Shown here one piece after another: positions 17,764-26,823 of a stretch of DNA of 64,000 nucleotides. Location: contig CAWAJU010000006.1 in the NCBI GenBank assembly GCA_963782495.1, positions 1-64,000 on the forward strand. Reading direction: 5' to 3'. Below the pieces are notes generated by a model that was given only the letters and a program-made list of their open reading frames with translations, was not told the DNA's origin and did not search any database. The DNA comes from DASQBT01 sp963782495 (lineage in GTDB: Bacteria; Pseudomonadota; Gammaproteobacteria; Burkholderiales; Thiobacillaceae). The position numbers and the translations under genes were made by a program. Each line of letters opens with the position of its first letter. Position 1 is the first letter of the stretch.

Positions 17764-18163
17764 CACGAAGCGTGGCCGACGACTTGCTGCAACAATGTCT
17801 TGAATAGCGGGATTCATATGGCACCCGATGCGGGCAAACGCTTCCATTCGCCCTGCGAAACCAGCGATGGAGGCCATCCGCCGGAGAGTGACTCGGGCAT
17901 CGCCGCTCGCCTCTATGACTGTGGCCATTTGTCATTCGCGGTTGACAATGCCGATGCCGGGAAACGTGCCCGACCGTGTCACTGGTTGAAGGACATCATG
18001 CTGCGGCGTCCGCGAGCACGGGATATCCTGAGCGCCATGGAGTGATTCCTGGAAAGGCAGAATCGCTGGATGAAATTGCGCGGAATCCGGATATTTCTTT
18101 GAGCGCGGATTGAAGAGTAGCATCCACTGTTATCGCTATCGGCGAAACCCTTGGGGAAATATC
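17764..18163. other. Short intergenic stretch, possibly with a small frame
   Basis: An 81-codon plus-strand frame at 17800-18045 (His/Asp-rich, ending RDILSAME) has no recognisable family and no clear ribosome site. I do not call it a gene. Confidence 0.35.
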
Positions 18164-18874
18164 ATGAATGTCCGTGCCCTGCCTATCATCACTATCGTCC
18201 TGGCGAGCGGTTCAGCACTGGCCCAAAACGGGCCTCAACCGATGATGCCCCCCCCGACCGCTATCAATCCCGCCACCATGATGGCGCCGGCGATGGCCGC
18301 TCCCACGATCATGATGGTGCCGATGATGGCCGTTCCCGCAAACATGATGGCACCAATGATGGCACTTCCCGCGAACATGATGGCGCCGGTGGTGGCCCCT
18401 GCCGCGAACATGGTGGCGCCGGTGATGGCCGCTCCCACGAACATGATGGCGCCGATGATGGCCGCTCCCACGAACACGATGGCGCCGATGATGGCCGCTC
18501 CCACGAACACGACGGCGCCCGCGGTGGCCGCCCTGCTGACTTTGGCGGCGCCGATTATCGCTACCCTCGCGGGCTTAATGAATCAGGCGAACATGATGAA
18601 CCCGGCGAATCCGATTAATCCGATGGCCATGATGCTCGCGCCTCAACAGTTTCCCATACCCAACACTGGCGTTCCGGCATACGGCATGCCTGCCGCGCCG
18701 GCTCAAGGCGCATTCGTGTCATCTTTCTTCCCAGCTCCAGGTGCTTCACCCGCTCCACCCGCCCAGCCTGCCCCGGCGGCGGCCAGCCCCACAAGTCCTG
18801 CGATTACGCACGCCTCCCATCACCGTCATCACCGCGCCAAGAAGAGCTCGGGCAAGCCGGCTGTAAGCAGGTAA
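18164..18874 (+). CDS. Secreted Met/Ala/Pro-rich protein with 11-residue repeats
   Basis: A 236-residue exported protein. The ATG at 18164 has GGGGA upstream and opens a signal peptide (MNVRALPIITIVLASGSALA). Residues about 33-131 are nine tandem 11-residue units of the type MAAPTNMMAPM. The rest is Pro/Ala-rich and ends in a His/Lys-rich segment (HASHHRHHRAKKSSGK). Met and His clusters could bind Cu(I)/Ag or other soft metals, but no family is recognised. This frame is chosen over two other open frames in the repeat because it alone has a signal peptide and continues beyond the repeats. Confidence 0.65.
   Translation: MNVRALPIITIVLASGSALAQNGPQPMMPPPTAINPATMMAPAMAAPTIMMVPMMAVPANMMAPMMALPANMMAPVVAPAANMVAPVMAAPTNMMAPMMAAPTNTMAPMMAAPTNTTAPAVAALLTLAAPIIATLAGLMNQANMMNPANPINPMAMMLAPQQFPIPNTGVPAYGMPAAPAQGAFVSSFFPAPGASPAPPAQPAPAAASPTSPAITHASHHRHHRAKKSSGKPAVSR
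18260..18556 (+). repeat. 33-bp tandem repeat, nine units
   Basis: Nine in-frame 33-bp units (consensus start atggccgctcccacgaac). Units 6 to 8 (18426-18524) are almost identical, outer units more diverged. Because 33 is a multiple of 3, all units keep the frame, and other frames on both strands also stay open. Confidence 0.85.
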
Positions 18875-19645
18875 GCAACACACGCATGGAAAAGCAAATA
18901 TGTTGCCCGCAGTTTAGGGGCCTCATTTCTTGCATGTCTTGACCACGACGACGTTTAACACCGTGCAAAAGAACGCCCTTGGCAGCTCCGGGGCGCTGAT
19001 GCTGCCACCTGCGATTACGGGCCGCGCGGGGGTACGGCTGCCAGGAAAGGCATCATGACACCGAACGGTTTGAAGCCCTGGGTTGCGTTCGCGCAGGTCC
19101 CGGAATTCATGAAACCACGGACCGCAAGCTTGCGGATTCACGGCCAAGCCCGCCCGGTTGCTATCCATGGCAGGATTCATCAAAGCCATCATCATCTGCA
19201 CGTTGGCCATCGCGCCAATCTTCATCACCGTCTCCGGAATCGACCCCAGTTTACTGGGCACTTCCGAGCCTATAAATTTAACTAAAGGCAGGTGTCATGA
19301 GCGGTCCTGGCTTGGTATTGATCCGCACTCCCTTTGTCGCATGAAGTCACGCATCCGCGATCGGGATTGCCTGCCGGCGGACCTTTCGGATCGTTATTGC
19401 CATGTCGCGTGAAGTCTCGGCGAAGCGTCCGCAACGACATCGAAGCGCCTTACAATCTTATGCGTCGTTACACTTGGCTTATTCGAATCCGAATTTGCAT
19501 CCTGTCATGTTCTGACTAAGATGCAGAAAGTCTTTCCGTCATTAGCACCAATTCGGTGGCAACACAGTACCGAGTTGGTTGATGAAGAGGCAGTCCGGCG
19601 ACAAAATGGGTACATCAGTGCACGAATCTTAGAGGATGGGACATC
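18875..19645. other. Gene-poor stretch
   Basis: No supported gene. The most plausible frame is a short membrane-type peptide from the ATG at 19167 (MAGFIKAIIICTLAIAPIFI), which soon loses any pattern; its existence is doubtful. Confidence 0.4.
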
Positions 19646-20245
19646 ATGTTTAGTGAGAAATCTACTTCAACCAAACGAACCACAAAGCAGACCGCCGCCA
19701 CCGGGGAAGCGGCGAAGGCCGAGAAATCTGCAAGCATTCGAAAAGTAGCGGCCAAGCCGGTTGCCAAGACCACCGGCGCGGGCAAACCCAAGGCTCCTAC
19801 AGCAATCAAAGCCAAAGCTCCTGCCGCTGGCAAAGCCAAGACCCCTGCCGCTGGCAAAGCCACGACAGCCAAGCGAGCCACCAAACCTGCCGTCGCCAAA
19901 TCGGAACCCACCATCACGCCCAAGAAGGCTGCGTCGGCCGCGAAGTCCCTCAGCACTTCTGCCGAAAAGGCCGTTGACACCCTATCCATTGCCAAGCCCG
20001 CCGCCAAGGTGCGCGTCGCTCGCAAGGCCGCCACGTCCAAAGCCGAAAGTAATGTAAAGAAGACGGCAGGGGCTGCAAGAAAGATCGTCAAGGAACCCTT
20101 AGCGCCACCTGCTGAGGGGCGTCATCGCTTGATTGCCATAGCGGCATACTATCGTGCCGAAAGACGTCATTTTGTCCCCGGTTATGAACAGCAGGACTGG
20201 CTGGATGCAGAAGCTGAAGTCGATGAGTTGCTCGGCAAGGCCTGA
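19646..20245 (+). CDS. Histone-H1-like Lys/Ala-rich protein with C-terminal DUF2934
   Basis: A 199-residue basic protein. Residues 1-150 are Lys/Ala/Pro/Thr-rich with repeated PAAGKAK-like units, as in AlgP/H1-like nucleoid proteins. Residues about 157-195 (RHRLIAIAAYYRAERRHF, then PGYEQQDWLDAEAEVD) match the small DUF2934 domain. DNA binding through the basic tail is likely; the role of DUF2934 is unknown to me. It is a single gene between decayed mobile sequences. Confidence 0.75.
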   Translation: MFSEKSTSTKRTTKQTAATGEAAKAEKSASIRKVAAKPVAKTTGAGKPKAPTAIKAKAPAAGKAKTPAAGKATTAKRATKPAVAKSEPTITPKKAASAAKSLSTSAEKAVDTLSIAKPAAKVRVARKAATSKAESNVKKTAGAARKIVKEPLAPPAEGRHRLIAIAAYYRAERRHFVPGYEQQDWLDAEAEVDELLGKA

Positions 20246-20350
20246 CCAGGAACGAAATTAACGACCGTCACGAAACCGGCCCTGATCAGCGATGATCGGC
20301 GACCGCGGACGGGTCGCTTGTCAATTCGGAAGCGACTACCCACGACTGCG

Positions 20351-20388
20351 GATCCGCCGGGTGGCAGTTTGATACTGCCCCAGCCATC
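20351..20388 (+). repeat. Decayed tRNA-Phe 3' fragment, copy 5 (tentative)
   Basis: GATCCGCC..GTGGCAG, TTTGATA, CTGCCCC.AGCCATCA aligns with the T-arm and acceptor end of copies 1-4, with the T-stem GGCAG/CTGCC intact. The 15 bp upstream (cgactacccacgact) resemble the upstream bases of copy 1 (cgacttaacacaact). Several substitutions are present, so this is only probable. Confidence 0.4.
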
Positions 20389-20398
20389 AAGTATTCGC

Positions 20399-20448
20399 GG
20401 CTGCACTGCGGCGAGGCCTCGAATTCGCGGCCTCGCCGCAGTGCAGCC
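20399..20448. terminator. 20-bp perfect palindrome between convergent genes
   Basis: Arms GGCTGCACTGCGGCGAGGCC (20399-20418) and its exact complement (20429-20448) surround a 10-nt loop. There is no T-run, but the site lies between two convergent genes, so a bidirectional terminator or a transcript-end stabiliser is plausible. Confidence 0.5.
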
Positions 20449-20461
20449 ACAGATGCGGCGA

Positions 20462-20878
20462 TTAATGGGCCGGTGGCAGGAGCTTGATCCTCTGCAGCGT
20501 GACCCGATGCGGAGCGGCGAACTGGCTGTCTTTCACATCCAGAATCATGTGGTCGTCGTCCTTGAACGATACGTCGGCGTCCCACAACTTGCCCCAGCGG
20601 CTGTTCCCCTGAATGCTTACAAGAAGACCGGACCTGCCGATCATCCAACTGCCGACCATGCCCAATTGGGTTCGTGGATCGACCATGAGGAAGTTGCCGT
20701 CCGGCGAGAAGAATGCTCCCAATCCGAGGTTTTCCACATTTTCCGAATCCGTCACAAGCCAAGGCCCGAACATCCGGGGATCAGGCGACGCGGCTGAAAC
20801 CCGGCCGGCAAAACTGCTCGTGAACGCCAACAGGCAGAGAATTGCAAAGACACGGGCGAAACTGGTCTGAAAAGGCAT
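20462..20878 (-). CDS. Hypothetical exported protein
   Basis: About 138 residues with a signal peptide (VFAILCLLAFTSSFAGRVSA) and a small beta-rich mature domain (MFGPWLVTDSENVENLGLG, then DDDHMILDVKDSQFAAPHRV). No family recognised. GTG at 20893 overlaps the AAGGAG site too closely, so GTG at 20884 or ATG at 20878 is more likely. Confidence 0.6.
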   Translation of the reverse strand: MPFQTSFARVFAILCLLAFTSSFAGRVSAASPDPRMFGPWLVTDSENVENLGLGAFFSPDGNFLMVDPRTQLGMVGSWMIGRSGLLVSIQGNSRWGKLWDADVSFKDDDHMILDVKDSQFAAPHRVTLQRIKLLPPAH

Positions 20879-21076
20879 GTGCACGATTTCCACTCCTTGC
20901 GCTTACGGACATTGACAGAAGACGCCGCATCCGCTGCGCGGCCGAGTGACCGGCGGGCGTAGAGGCAGCGTGAACCAAGTAGACTAGATGCAAAGGGAAT
21001 CCCCATGCATAGCCACAATGTAGCCGTGGTTCATGAACATTACAAGAAGCTCTGTTTATCCTTTGCGGCTTGTCCG

Positions 21077-22858
21077 CTACCGCAATGCAAGATTCGCAAG
21101 CCATGCCCGCCAGCCGCCGAATCCGGTGATCTCGGTCGCCCCGTCCAGCCCGATGGCCTCGCAGATGAAGCCGCTGACGCTGCTGCCGTCGGCCAGTTCC
21201 AGCTTGCCTATGCCCAAAGGCGCAGCAATGCCGGCGACGAAGGAGCCAAACTGGCCGCAATGCATCTCCCACACCTCGCAGGCAATCGCGGCGCCGCCTT
21301 GCTCGACCCGCATCAGCCCGGGTCGCTTGCCGTCGGGCAAGGCATAAAGGCGGTAGCATGGCGCGGTTTGCGTGGCTGCAACCAGGCGCGCTTTGCGCTC
21401 GATCAACTGATGGTTCAGAGGAAGCCCAGAGAGGTGGGCGCCCACTACGGCCACTCGCACCTGGCCGCTTGGCAGTACCGACGTCGACTCAAGACTCTCC
21501 TGCCTGCCGTCGAGGGCGCGCTGCAGGCGTGCGGCCAGATGCAACAGCGGGCCATCCTGATGGGCGGGCGCGAAAAAGGTCACGCCAAAGGGCAAGCCGT
21601 TGGACTGGAATCCGCCCGGCACAGCAGTGGCGGACAGGTCCAGCAGGTTCATGAAATTGGTGTAATAGCCCAGGTTGGCGTTGAGCCGGATCGGGTCGGC
21701 CTGCATCTCCGCAATCGTGTAGATCGTGCCGGCGGTGGGCGTGAGCATCACGTCGATGTCCTGCCACACCGCGCTGCAATCGCGCTTGAAGGCCTGCAAG
21801 CGATAGAGCCCGGCAAACGCGTCGATTGCCAATGCCGCTCTGCCTTGCTCAATGATGTCGCGGGTGACGGGAAACAAGCTGTCTGGCTTTGCTTCGATTA
21901 GTTCGCGGATGGCGAGATAACGCTCGGCCACCCACGGGCCCTCATAGAGCAGACGCGCGGTTTCCAGGAAGGGAACGAGATCGACTTCCACCGGCTTGCC
22001 TCCAAGCGATTTCAATCGCTCCACGGTTTCGCCAAGCAGGCGTTCGCCGTCGACATTGCCGAAGAACGCGAGATCCCCGGTCCTGGGCACGCCAAAGCGG
22101 AACGCCGGCGCGCGGCCAAAATCGAAGCCGTGCCGCGCGAGCGGCCGGGAATAGGAATCGTGCGGATCGTAACCGGCGGCCACGACCATCACCCGTTCGG
22201 CATCCTCGGCGTTCAGCGCGAAGATCGACACCGCATCCAGGGAACGGCAGGCCGGTACCACACCGCGGGTCGAAAGCGCGCCGCAGGTCGGCTTGTGACC
22301 AACGATGTTGTTGAAGGCAGCAGGCACCCGGCCGGAACCCGCGGTGTCGGTGCCGAGTGCAAAGCTCACCAAGCCCAGTGCAACGGCCACCGCGGAGCCG
22401 GAGCTGGAGCCGCCGGAAATATAATCCGGCTCGTAGGCATTGCGGCAGGTGCCATAGGGCGAACGCGTGCCGTTCAAGCCGGTGGCAAACTGGTCCAGAT
22501 TGGTCTTGCCGACCGGAATGGCGCCGGCGTCGATCAGGCGTTGCACCACGAAAGCGGATTCAGTCGGACTATAGGCATAGTCCGGACAGGCCGCAGTGGT
22601 GGGCAGGCCGGCCAGGTCAATGTTGTCCTTGATGGCGAAGGGGATGCCATACAAGGGCAGGCGGTTTGGGTCCTTGTCCAGCAAGGCCTTGGCATATTCG
22701 CGCAGCGCGCTCGCATCGAGGCGGCTGATCCACACATGATGCTTGTCCTCGCGAGCCAGGCGCGCCAGCAGTTCTTCCACCAGGTCAAGCGGAGTGAGTT
22801 CGCCCGATTGGTAGCGCTGACGCAGGTTCGTGATGTCCAGACTCGGTGATGCGCTCAT
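21077..22858 (-). CDS. atzF: Allophanate hydrolase
   Basis: A 593-residue cytosolic amidase that hydrolyses allophanate to ammonia and CO2, the final step of urea/guanidine breakdown. The amidase-signature domain (about 1-440) shows the catalytic Lys in PFAIKDNIDL, the Ser-rich loop ISGGSSSGSAVAVA and the nucleophile Ser in GTDTAGSGRVPA. The C-terminal 150 residues are the extra allophanate hydrolase domain, ending with the ITGFGGWRAW motif. It is the last gene of the cluster, separated from the carboxylase by about 180 bp containing a palindromic repeat. Confidence 0.93.
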   Translation of the reverse strand: MSASPSLDITNLRQRYQSGELTPLDLVEELLARLAREDKHHVWISRLDASALREYAKALLDKDPNRLPLYGIPFAIKDNIDLAGLPTTAACPDYAYSPTESAFVVQRLIDAGAIPVGKTNLDQFATGLNGTRSPYGTCRNAYEPDYISGGSSSGSAVAVALGLVSFALGTDTAGSGRVPAAFNNIVGHKPTCGALSTRGVVPACRSLDAVSIFALNAEDAERVMVVAAGYDPHDSYSRPLARHGFDFGRAPAFRFGVPRTGDLAFFGNVDGERLLGETVERLKSLGGKPVEVDLVPFLETARLLYEGPWVAERYLAIRELIEAKPDSLFPVTRDIIEQGRAALAIDAFAGLYRLQAFKRDCSAVWQDIDVMLTPTAGTIYTIAEMQADPIRLNANLGYYTNFMNLLDLSATAVPGGFQSNGLPFGVTFFAPAHQDGPLLHLAARLQRALDGRQESLESTSVLPSGQVRVAVVGAHLSGLPLNHQLIERKARLVAATQTAPCYRLYALPDGKRPGLMRVEQGGAAIACEVWEMHCGQFGSFVAGIAAPLGIGKLELADGSSVSGFICEAIGLDGATEITGFGGWRAWLANLALR

Positions 22859-22891
22859 AGGTTCATGGTTGAAAAAGAACTCTGATCCTTA

Positions 22892-22963
22892 CTGGATTGC
22901 CACGGCGGCTTCGCCGCCTCGCAATGACGTCATCGCGAGGTCCGAAGGTCCGTGGCGATCCAG
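22892..22963. repeat. Palindromic intergenic repeat (left of the carboxylase gene)
   Basis: CTGGATTGCCACGG...CTCGCAATGAC (22892-22928) is followed immediately by GTCATCGCGAGG...CCGTGGCGATCCAG (22929-22963), its near-perfect inverse. The first half carries an internal GGCGGC/GCCGCC hairpin. The motif is related to the repeat at 26720-26805. Confidence 0.7.
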
Positions 22964-23041
22964 CAGGATGTGAAATACATTCCTTTCGAACTCGCCCCAT
23001 CTGCGGAACCAGGGTGAAATGTCGGGGTTCACGCACAGCCT

Positions 23042-26000
23042 TCACTCGCTCACCAGCACCAGCAAATCCTGCCCCGCCGCCACCTGCCCGCCTTCGCGGC
23101 AGAACATCTTGTACACACTGCCGTCGCAGGGCGCCACCACCGTGAATTCCATCTTCATCGATTCGACGATCACCAGCGGGTCGCCTTGCTTCACGGTCGC
23201 GCCTTCTTCCACCGCGATCTTCCAGACATTGCCCGCCACGTGGCTGGCGATGGCGCGGCCGTTTTCCGGCAAATCAAGTTCGCTGTCAGCGGCGGCCTCC
23301 GCGACGTTCAAGTCCGACGCATATTCCGCCTGCCCGCCGGCGCGCCAGCGCTCCCACTCGGCGTCGAAGGCGGCCTGCTGCTTGGTCTTGAATGCGGTGA
23401 TGGACGCCGAGTTTTTGCCAAGGAAATCGTTATAGTCGCGCAGGCTGAACATTGCCTCTTCGACCTTGACCTTGTAGCGGCCGAGCGGAAAATCGTCGCG
23501 TATCTTGAGCAGTTCTTCTTCACTCACCGGGTAGAAGCGCACCTGGTCGAAGAAGCGCAACAACCAGGGCTTGCCCTCGGTGAAATCGGCGGTCTGCCGC
23601 CAGCGATTCCACATCTGCAGGGTACGGCCGACGAACTGGTAGCCGCCGGGGCCTTCCATGCCGTACACGCACATGTAGGCGCCGCCGATGCCGACCGCGT
23701 TTTCCGGGGTCCAGGTACGGGCAGGGTTGTACTTGGTCGTCACCAGACGATGACGCGGGTCCACTGGTGTTGCCACCGGCGCACCAAGATAGACATCGCC
23801 CAGGCCCATGACCAGGTAGCTCGCATCGAACACGATGCGTTTCACGTCCTCGATGGAATCCAGCCCGTTGATGCGCCGGATGAACTCGATGTTGCTCGGG
23901 CACCAGGGCGCGTCCTTGCGCACCGACTGGATATATTTTTCGATCGCAAGCCGCGTGGCGGCGTCATCCCAGGACAGCGGCAGGTGGACGATACGGGTAG
24001 GCACCTGCATGTCCTCGATTGGCGGCAGGGCCTGCTCCGCGTGCAGCAAGAGCTCCATGAGCCGAGGCAGCGGCAGCACGCGAGAATCGTAATGCACCTG
24101 GAGGGAGCGGATGCCAGGAGTCAGGTCGAGGATGCCCGATGCCGTGTTGGCCTGGAGCCAGGTCATCAGCGCGTGGACGCGGAAGCGCAGGTTCAGATCC
24201 AGCACCAGGGGGCCATATTCGACCAGCAGATACTTGTCGCCAGCGCGCCGGTAGACCACTTCAACGGCATTTCGGGTTCCAGGTGTGCGATGCAGAATGG
24301 GCTCGGCGAGGGGATCGGCCCGGCCGGCTCCGTCTGCGCGGGTCGCCGTCAGGTTCGCCACCAGGGCATCCTGTTGCGCTTCCATGCGTTCCGCATCGGC
24401 CTGCGACAGGCGTTTGAAGCGCACCGTGTCGCCGGGCTTGAGTTGGCCCATCTTCCACAGCTCGGCCTGCACGATGGTGGCCGGGCAGACGAAACCGCCC
24501 AGGCTGGGTCCGTCTGGTCCGAGGATCACCGGCATGTCGCCGGTGAAGTCGATGGCGCCGATCGCGTAGGCATTGTCATGAATATTGGACGGATGCAGTC
24601 CCGCCTCGCCGCCGTCCTTGCGCGCCCATTCGGGGCGCGGGCCGATCAGGCGCACACCGGTCCGGCTGGAGTTGTAGTGGACCTCCCAGTCGGTGGCGAA
24701 GAACTGCTCGATGTCGGCTTCGGTAAAGAAATCCGGTGCACCGTGAGGGCCATACAGAACGCCGATCTCCCACGTGTGCATGTAGGCGGGGCGCAGGACC
24801 GCTGGCAGGCTGGCGTTGCCCTCCGGCAGGTCGTCGGATCCAAGGTGCAAGACATCGCCCACCCTTAGCGTGCGCCCTGCATGGCCACCGAACTGGCCCA
24901 GGGTGAAGGTGGACTTGCTGCCCAGATAGTCGGGCACGTCGAAGCCGCCGCTTACTGCCATATACGCCCGTATGCCCGCGCCGCGGATTGCGCCGAACTT
25001 CAAAACCGACCCGGCAGCGATGCGATGCGCCTGCCAATTTGCAAGCGCCTTGCCGTCCAGTTCGGTGACCATGTCGGCACCACCCAGGGCGATAACTGCG
25101 TCGCAATCGAAGCGCAGCGTTGGGCCGGCCACGGTGAGTTCAAGGCCCGCCACGCCTTCCGCATTGCCAACCAGCCGGTTGGCGAGACGCAAGGCCAGCG
25201 CATCCATGGGGCCGGACGGCGGCACGCCGACATCCCAGTAGCCGGTGCGTCCGGGCCAGTCCTGAATGCTGCTTTGCACGCCGGGTTCGATGACGGCTAT
25301 GGTCGCGGGTCGATAATGAAAGGCATTCAGATAACGCGTGGTCTGCCGGCCCTCGCCAAACGTGGCGTCACGCAGGATCTGGCGAAGATACTCCAGATTG
25401 GTTTCGATCCCGGCGACCCGGGTTTCGCCCAGCGCCGTTTGCATCCTGGCCAAGGCGGTCGGCCGGTCATCGGCCTTGACGATTATCTTGGCGAGCATGG
25501 GGTCGTAATGGGGCGGCACTTCGCTGCCACGCTCCACCCAGGTCTCGATGCGGGCGTCGCGAGAAAAGATCGCTTCGGTCAGCACGCCGGCGGAAGGCTG
25601 GAAATCCTTGCCCGGATCTTCGGCGTACAGGCGCACCTGAATGGAGGCGCCGCGGGGCATGGCCTTCCAACCGGTCAGATCCAGCTCGCCGGCGGCTTGC
25701 TTCACCATCCATTCCACCAGGTCCACACCGGTGACTTCCTCGGTCACGCCGTGCTCCACCTGCAGCCGGGTGTTCACTTCGAGAAAGTAGAACTCGCCGC
25801 ATGCCGTGTCATAGACAAATTCCACTGTGCCGGCGGAGCGGTAGCGGACCGCCTCGCCCAGGCGCACGGCGGTAGCCAACAGTTGCGCGCGTTGCACATC
25901 GGTGAGGCCGGGCGCCGGCGTTTCTTCGATCACCTTCTGATTGCGGCGTTGAACCGAGCAGTCGCGCTCGCCCAGGGCCACCACATTGCCACGGCCGTCA

Positions 26001-26641
26001 CCAAAAATCTGTACCTCGATGTGGCGCGCATTTTCGACATACTTTTCCAGGAAGATGCCTGCCTCCTTGAAATTGGCGCGTGCCAGACGCTCGACCGACT
26101 GGAAGGCCTCAACCAGTTCATCGCTGCTCCAGATCAGCCGCATGCCGATGCCACCGCCGCCCGCGGTGCTCTTGAGCATGACCGGGTAGCCGATGCGCGC
26201 CGCCTCGGCCTGAGCGTGACCGGCATCGCTCAACAGGCCCGAACCCGGCAGCAGAGGCACCTGATTTCGCTCGGCCAGATCACGCGCAGTGTGCTTGAGT
26301 CCAAAAGCGCGCATCTGCTCCGGGCTGGGGCCGATGAAAACGACACCTGCCGCGGCGCAGTCTTCGGCGAAGCCTGGGTTTTCCGAGAGAAAGCCGTAAC
26401 CGGGATGAATGGCCTGGGCGCCGGTCTGGCGCGCGGCCTCCAGAATGCGCTCTGCCTTGAGGTAACTCTGGGCGGCGGGCGGCGGGCCGATTTCCACAGC
26501 CTCGTCGGCGAGCGCAACATGCGCAGAATGGCGGTCCGCCTCGGAATATACCGCTACCGATTTCACGCCCATGACGCGCAGGGTGCGAATGATGCGGCAG
26601 GCGATGGCGCCGCGATTGGCAATCAGAACCTTGGTAAACAT
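23042..26641 (-). CDS. uca: Biotin-dependent urea/guanidine carboxylase
   Basis: A 1199-residue multidomain enzyme that uses ATP and bicarbonate to carboxylate urea or guanidine. Order: biotin carboxylase domain (1-450; KSTAGGGGIGMR, EVNTRLQVEHGVTEE), KipA-like half (about 465-780; EPGVQSSIQDWPGRTG, HPSNIHDNAYAIGA), KipI-like half (about 800-1010), then the biotinyl domain with ESMKMEF, Lys1163 being the expected biotin site. The two DUF1989 genes directly upstream suggest guanidine as the true substrate, as shown for such clusters in Pseudomonas syringae. The protein is complete. Confidence 0.93.
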   Translation of the reverse strand: MFTKVLIANRGAIACRIIRTLRVMGVKSVAVYSEADRHSAHVALADEAVEIGPPPAAQSYLKAERILEAARQTGAQAIHPGYGFLSENPGFAEDCAAAGVVFIGPSPEQMRAFGLKHTARDLAERNQVPLLPGSGLLSDAGHAQAEAARIGYPVMLKSTAGGGGIGMRLIWSSDELVEAFQSVERLARANFKEAGIFLEKYVENARHIEVQIFGDGRGNVVALGERDCSVQRRNQKVIEETPAPGLTDVQRAQLLATAVRLGEAVRYRSAGTVEFVYDTACGEFYFLEVNTRLQVEHGVTEEVTGVDLVEWMVKQAAGELDLTGWKAMPRGASIQVRLYAEDPGKDFQPSAGVLTEAIFSRDARIETWVERGSEVPPHYDPMLAKIIVKADDRPTALARMQTALGETRVAGIETNLEYLRQILRDATFGEGRQTTRYLNAFHYRPATIAVIEPGVQSSIQDWPGRTGYWDVGVPPSGPMDALALRLANRLVGNAEGVAGLELTVAGPTLRFDCDAVIALGGADMVTELDGKALANWQAHRIAAGSVLKFGAIRGAGIRAYMAVSGGFDVPDYLGSKSTFTLGQFGGHAGRTLRVGDVLHLGSDDLPEGNASLPAVLRPAYMHTWEIGVLYGPHGAPDFFTEADIEQFFATDWEVHYNSSRTGVRLIGPRPEWARKDGGEAGLHPSNIHDNAYAIGAIDFTGDMPVILGPDGPSLGGFVCPATIVQAELWKMGQLKPGDTVRFKRLSQADAERMEAQQDALVANLTATRADGAGRADPLAEPILHRTPGTRNAVEVVYRRAGDKYLLVEYGPLVLDLNLRFRVHALMTWLQANTASGILDLTPGIRSLQVHYDSRVLPLPRLMELLLHAEQALPPIEDMQVPTRIVHLPLSWDDAATRLAIEKYIQSVRKDAPWCPSNIEFIRRINGLDSIEDVKRIVFDASYLVMGLGDVYLGAPVATPVDPRHRLVTTKYNPARTWTPENAVGIGGAYMCVYGMEGPGGYQFVGRTLQMWNRWRQTADFTEGKPWLLRFFDQVRFYPVSEEELLKIRDDFPLGRYKVKVEEAMFSLRDYNDFLGKNSASITAFKTKQQAAFDAEWERWRAGGQAEYASDLNVAEAAADSELDLPENGRAIASHVAGNVWKIAVEEGATVKQGDPLVIVESMKMEFTVVAPCDGSVYKMFCREGGQVAAGQDLLVLVSE

Positions 26642-26719
26642 TTCCTAACCTGTTGCGGGTCGTCCCGCGATTTGCTGTTACCGGCGCCGGCCGTCCGCCG
26701 CCAGGATGATCGCAATGCT

Positions 26720-26805
26720 GTCATTGCGAGGAGCGAAGCGACGTGGCAATCCAGATGTGGGCTGCAACTGGGCAAACTGGATTGCTTCGCTGCGCTCGCA
26801 ATGAC
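26720..26805. repeat. Palindromic intergenic repeat (right of the carboxylase gene)
   Basis: Left arm GTCATTGCGAGGAGCGAAGC...GGCAATCCAG (26720-26754) and right arm CTGGATTGCTTCGCTGCGCT...CAATGAC (26777-26805) are imperfect inverses around a 22-bp spacer. It belongs to the dispersed ATTGCGAG...GCAATCC type of intergenic repeat. Confidence 0.75.
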
Positions 26806-26823
26806 GGCGCGTTCAACGATTTC

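Larger units (their letters stand above)
20246..20461. other. Right end of the accessory region
   Basis: A convergent intergenic stretch containing a decayed tRNA-like fragment and a long palindrome. Confidence 0.45.

Noticed and set aside
18235..18510. Minus-strand hydrophobic frame in the same repeat
   Set aside because: An artefact of a repeat length divisible by three; no ribosome site or gene context.
18151..18618. Alternative frame of the 33-bp repeat encoding an Asp/His-rich protein
   Set aside because: It lacks a signal peptide and ends soon after the repeat; the Met-rich frame has both a signal sequence and an extended C-terminus. Not fully excluded.
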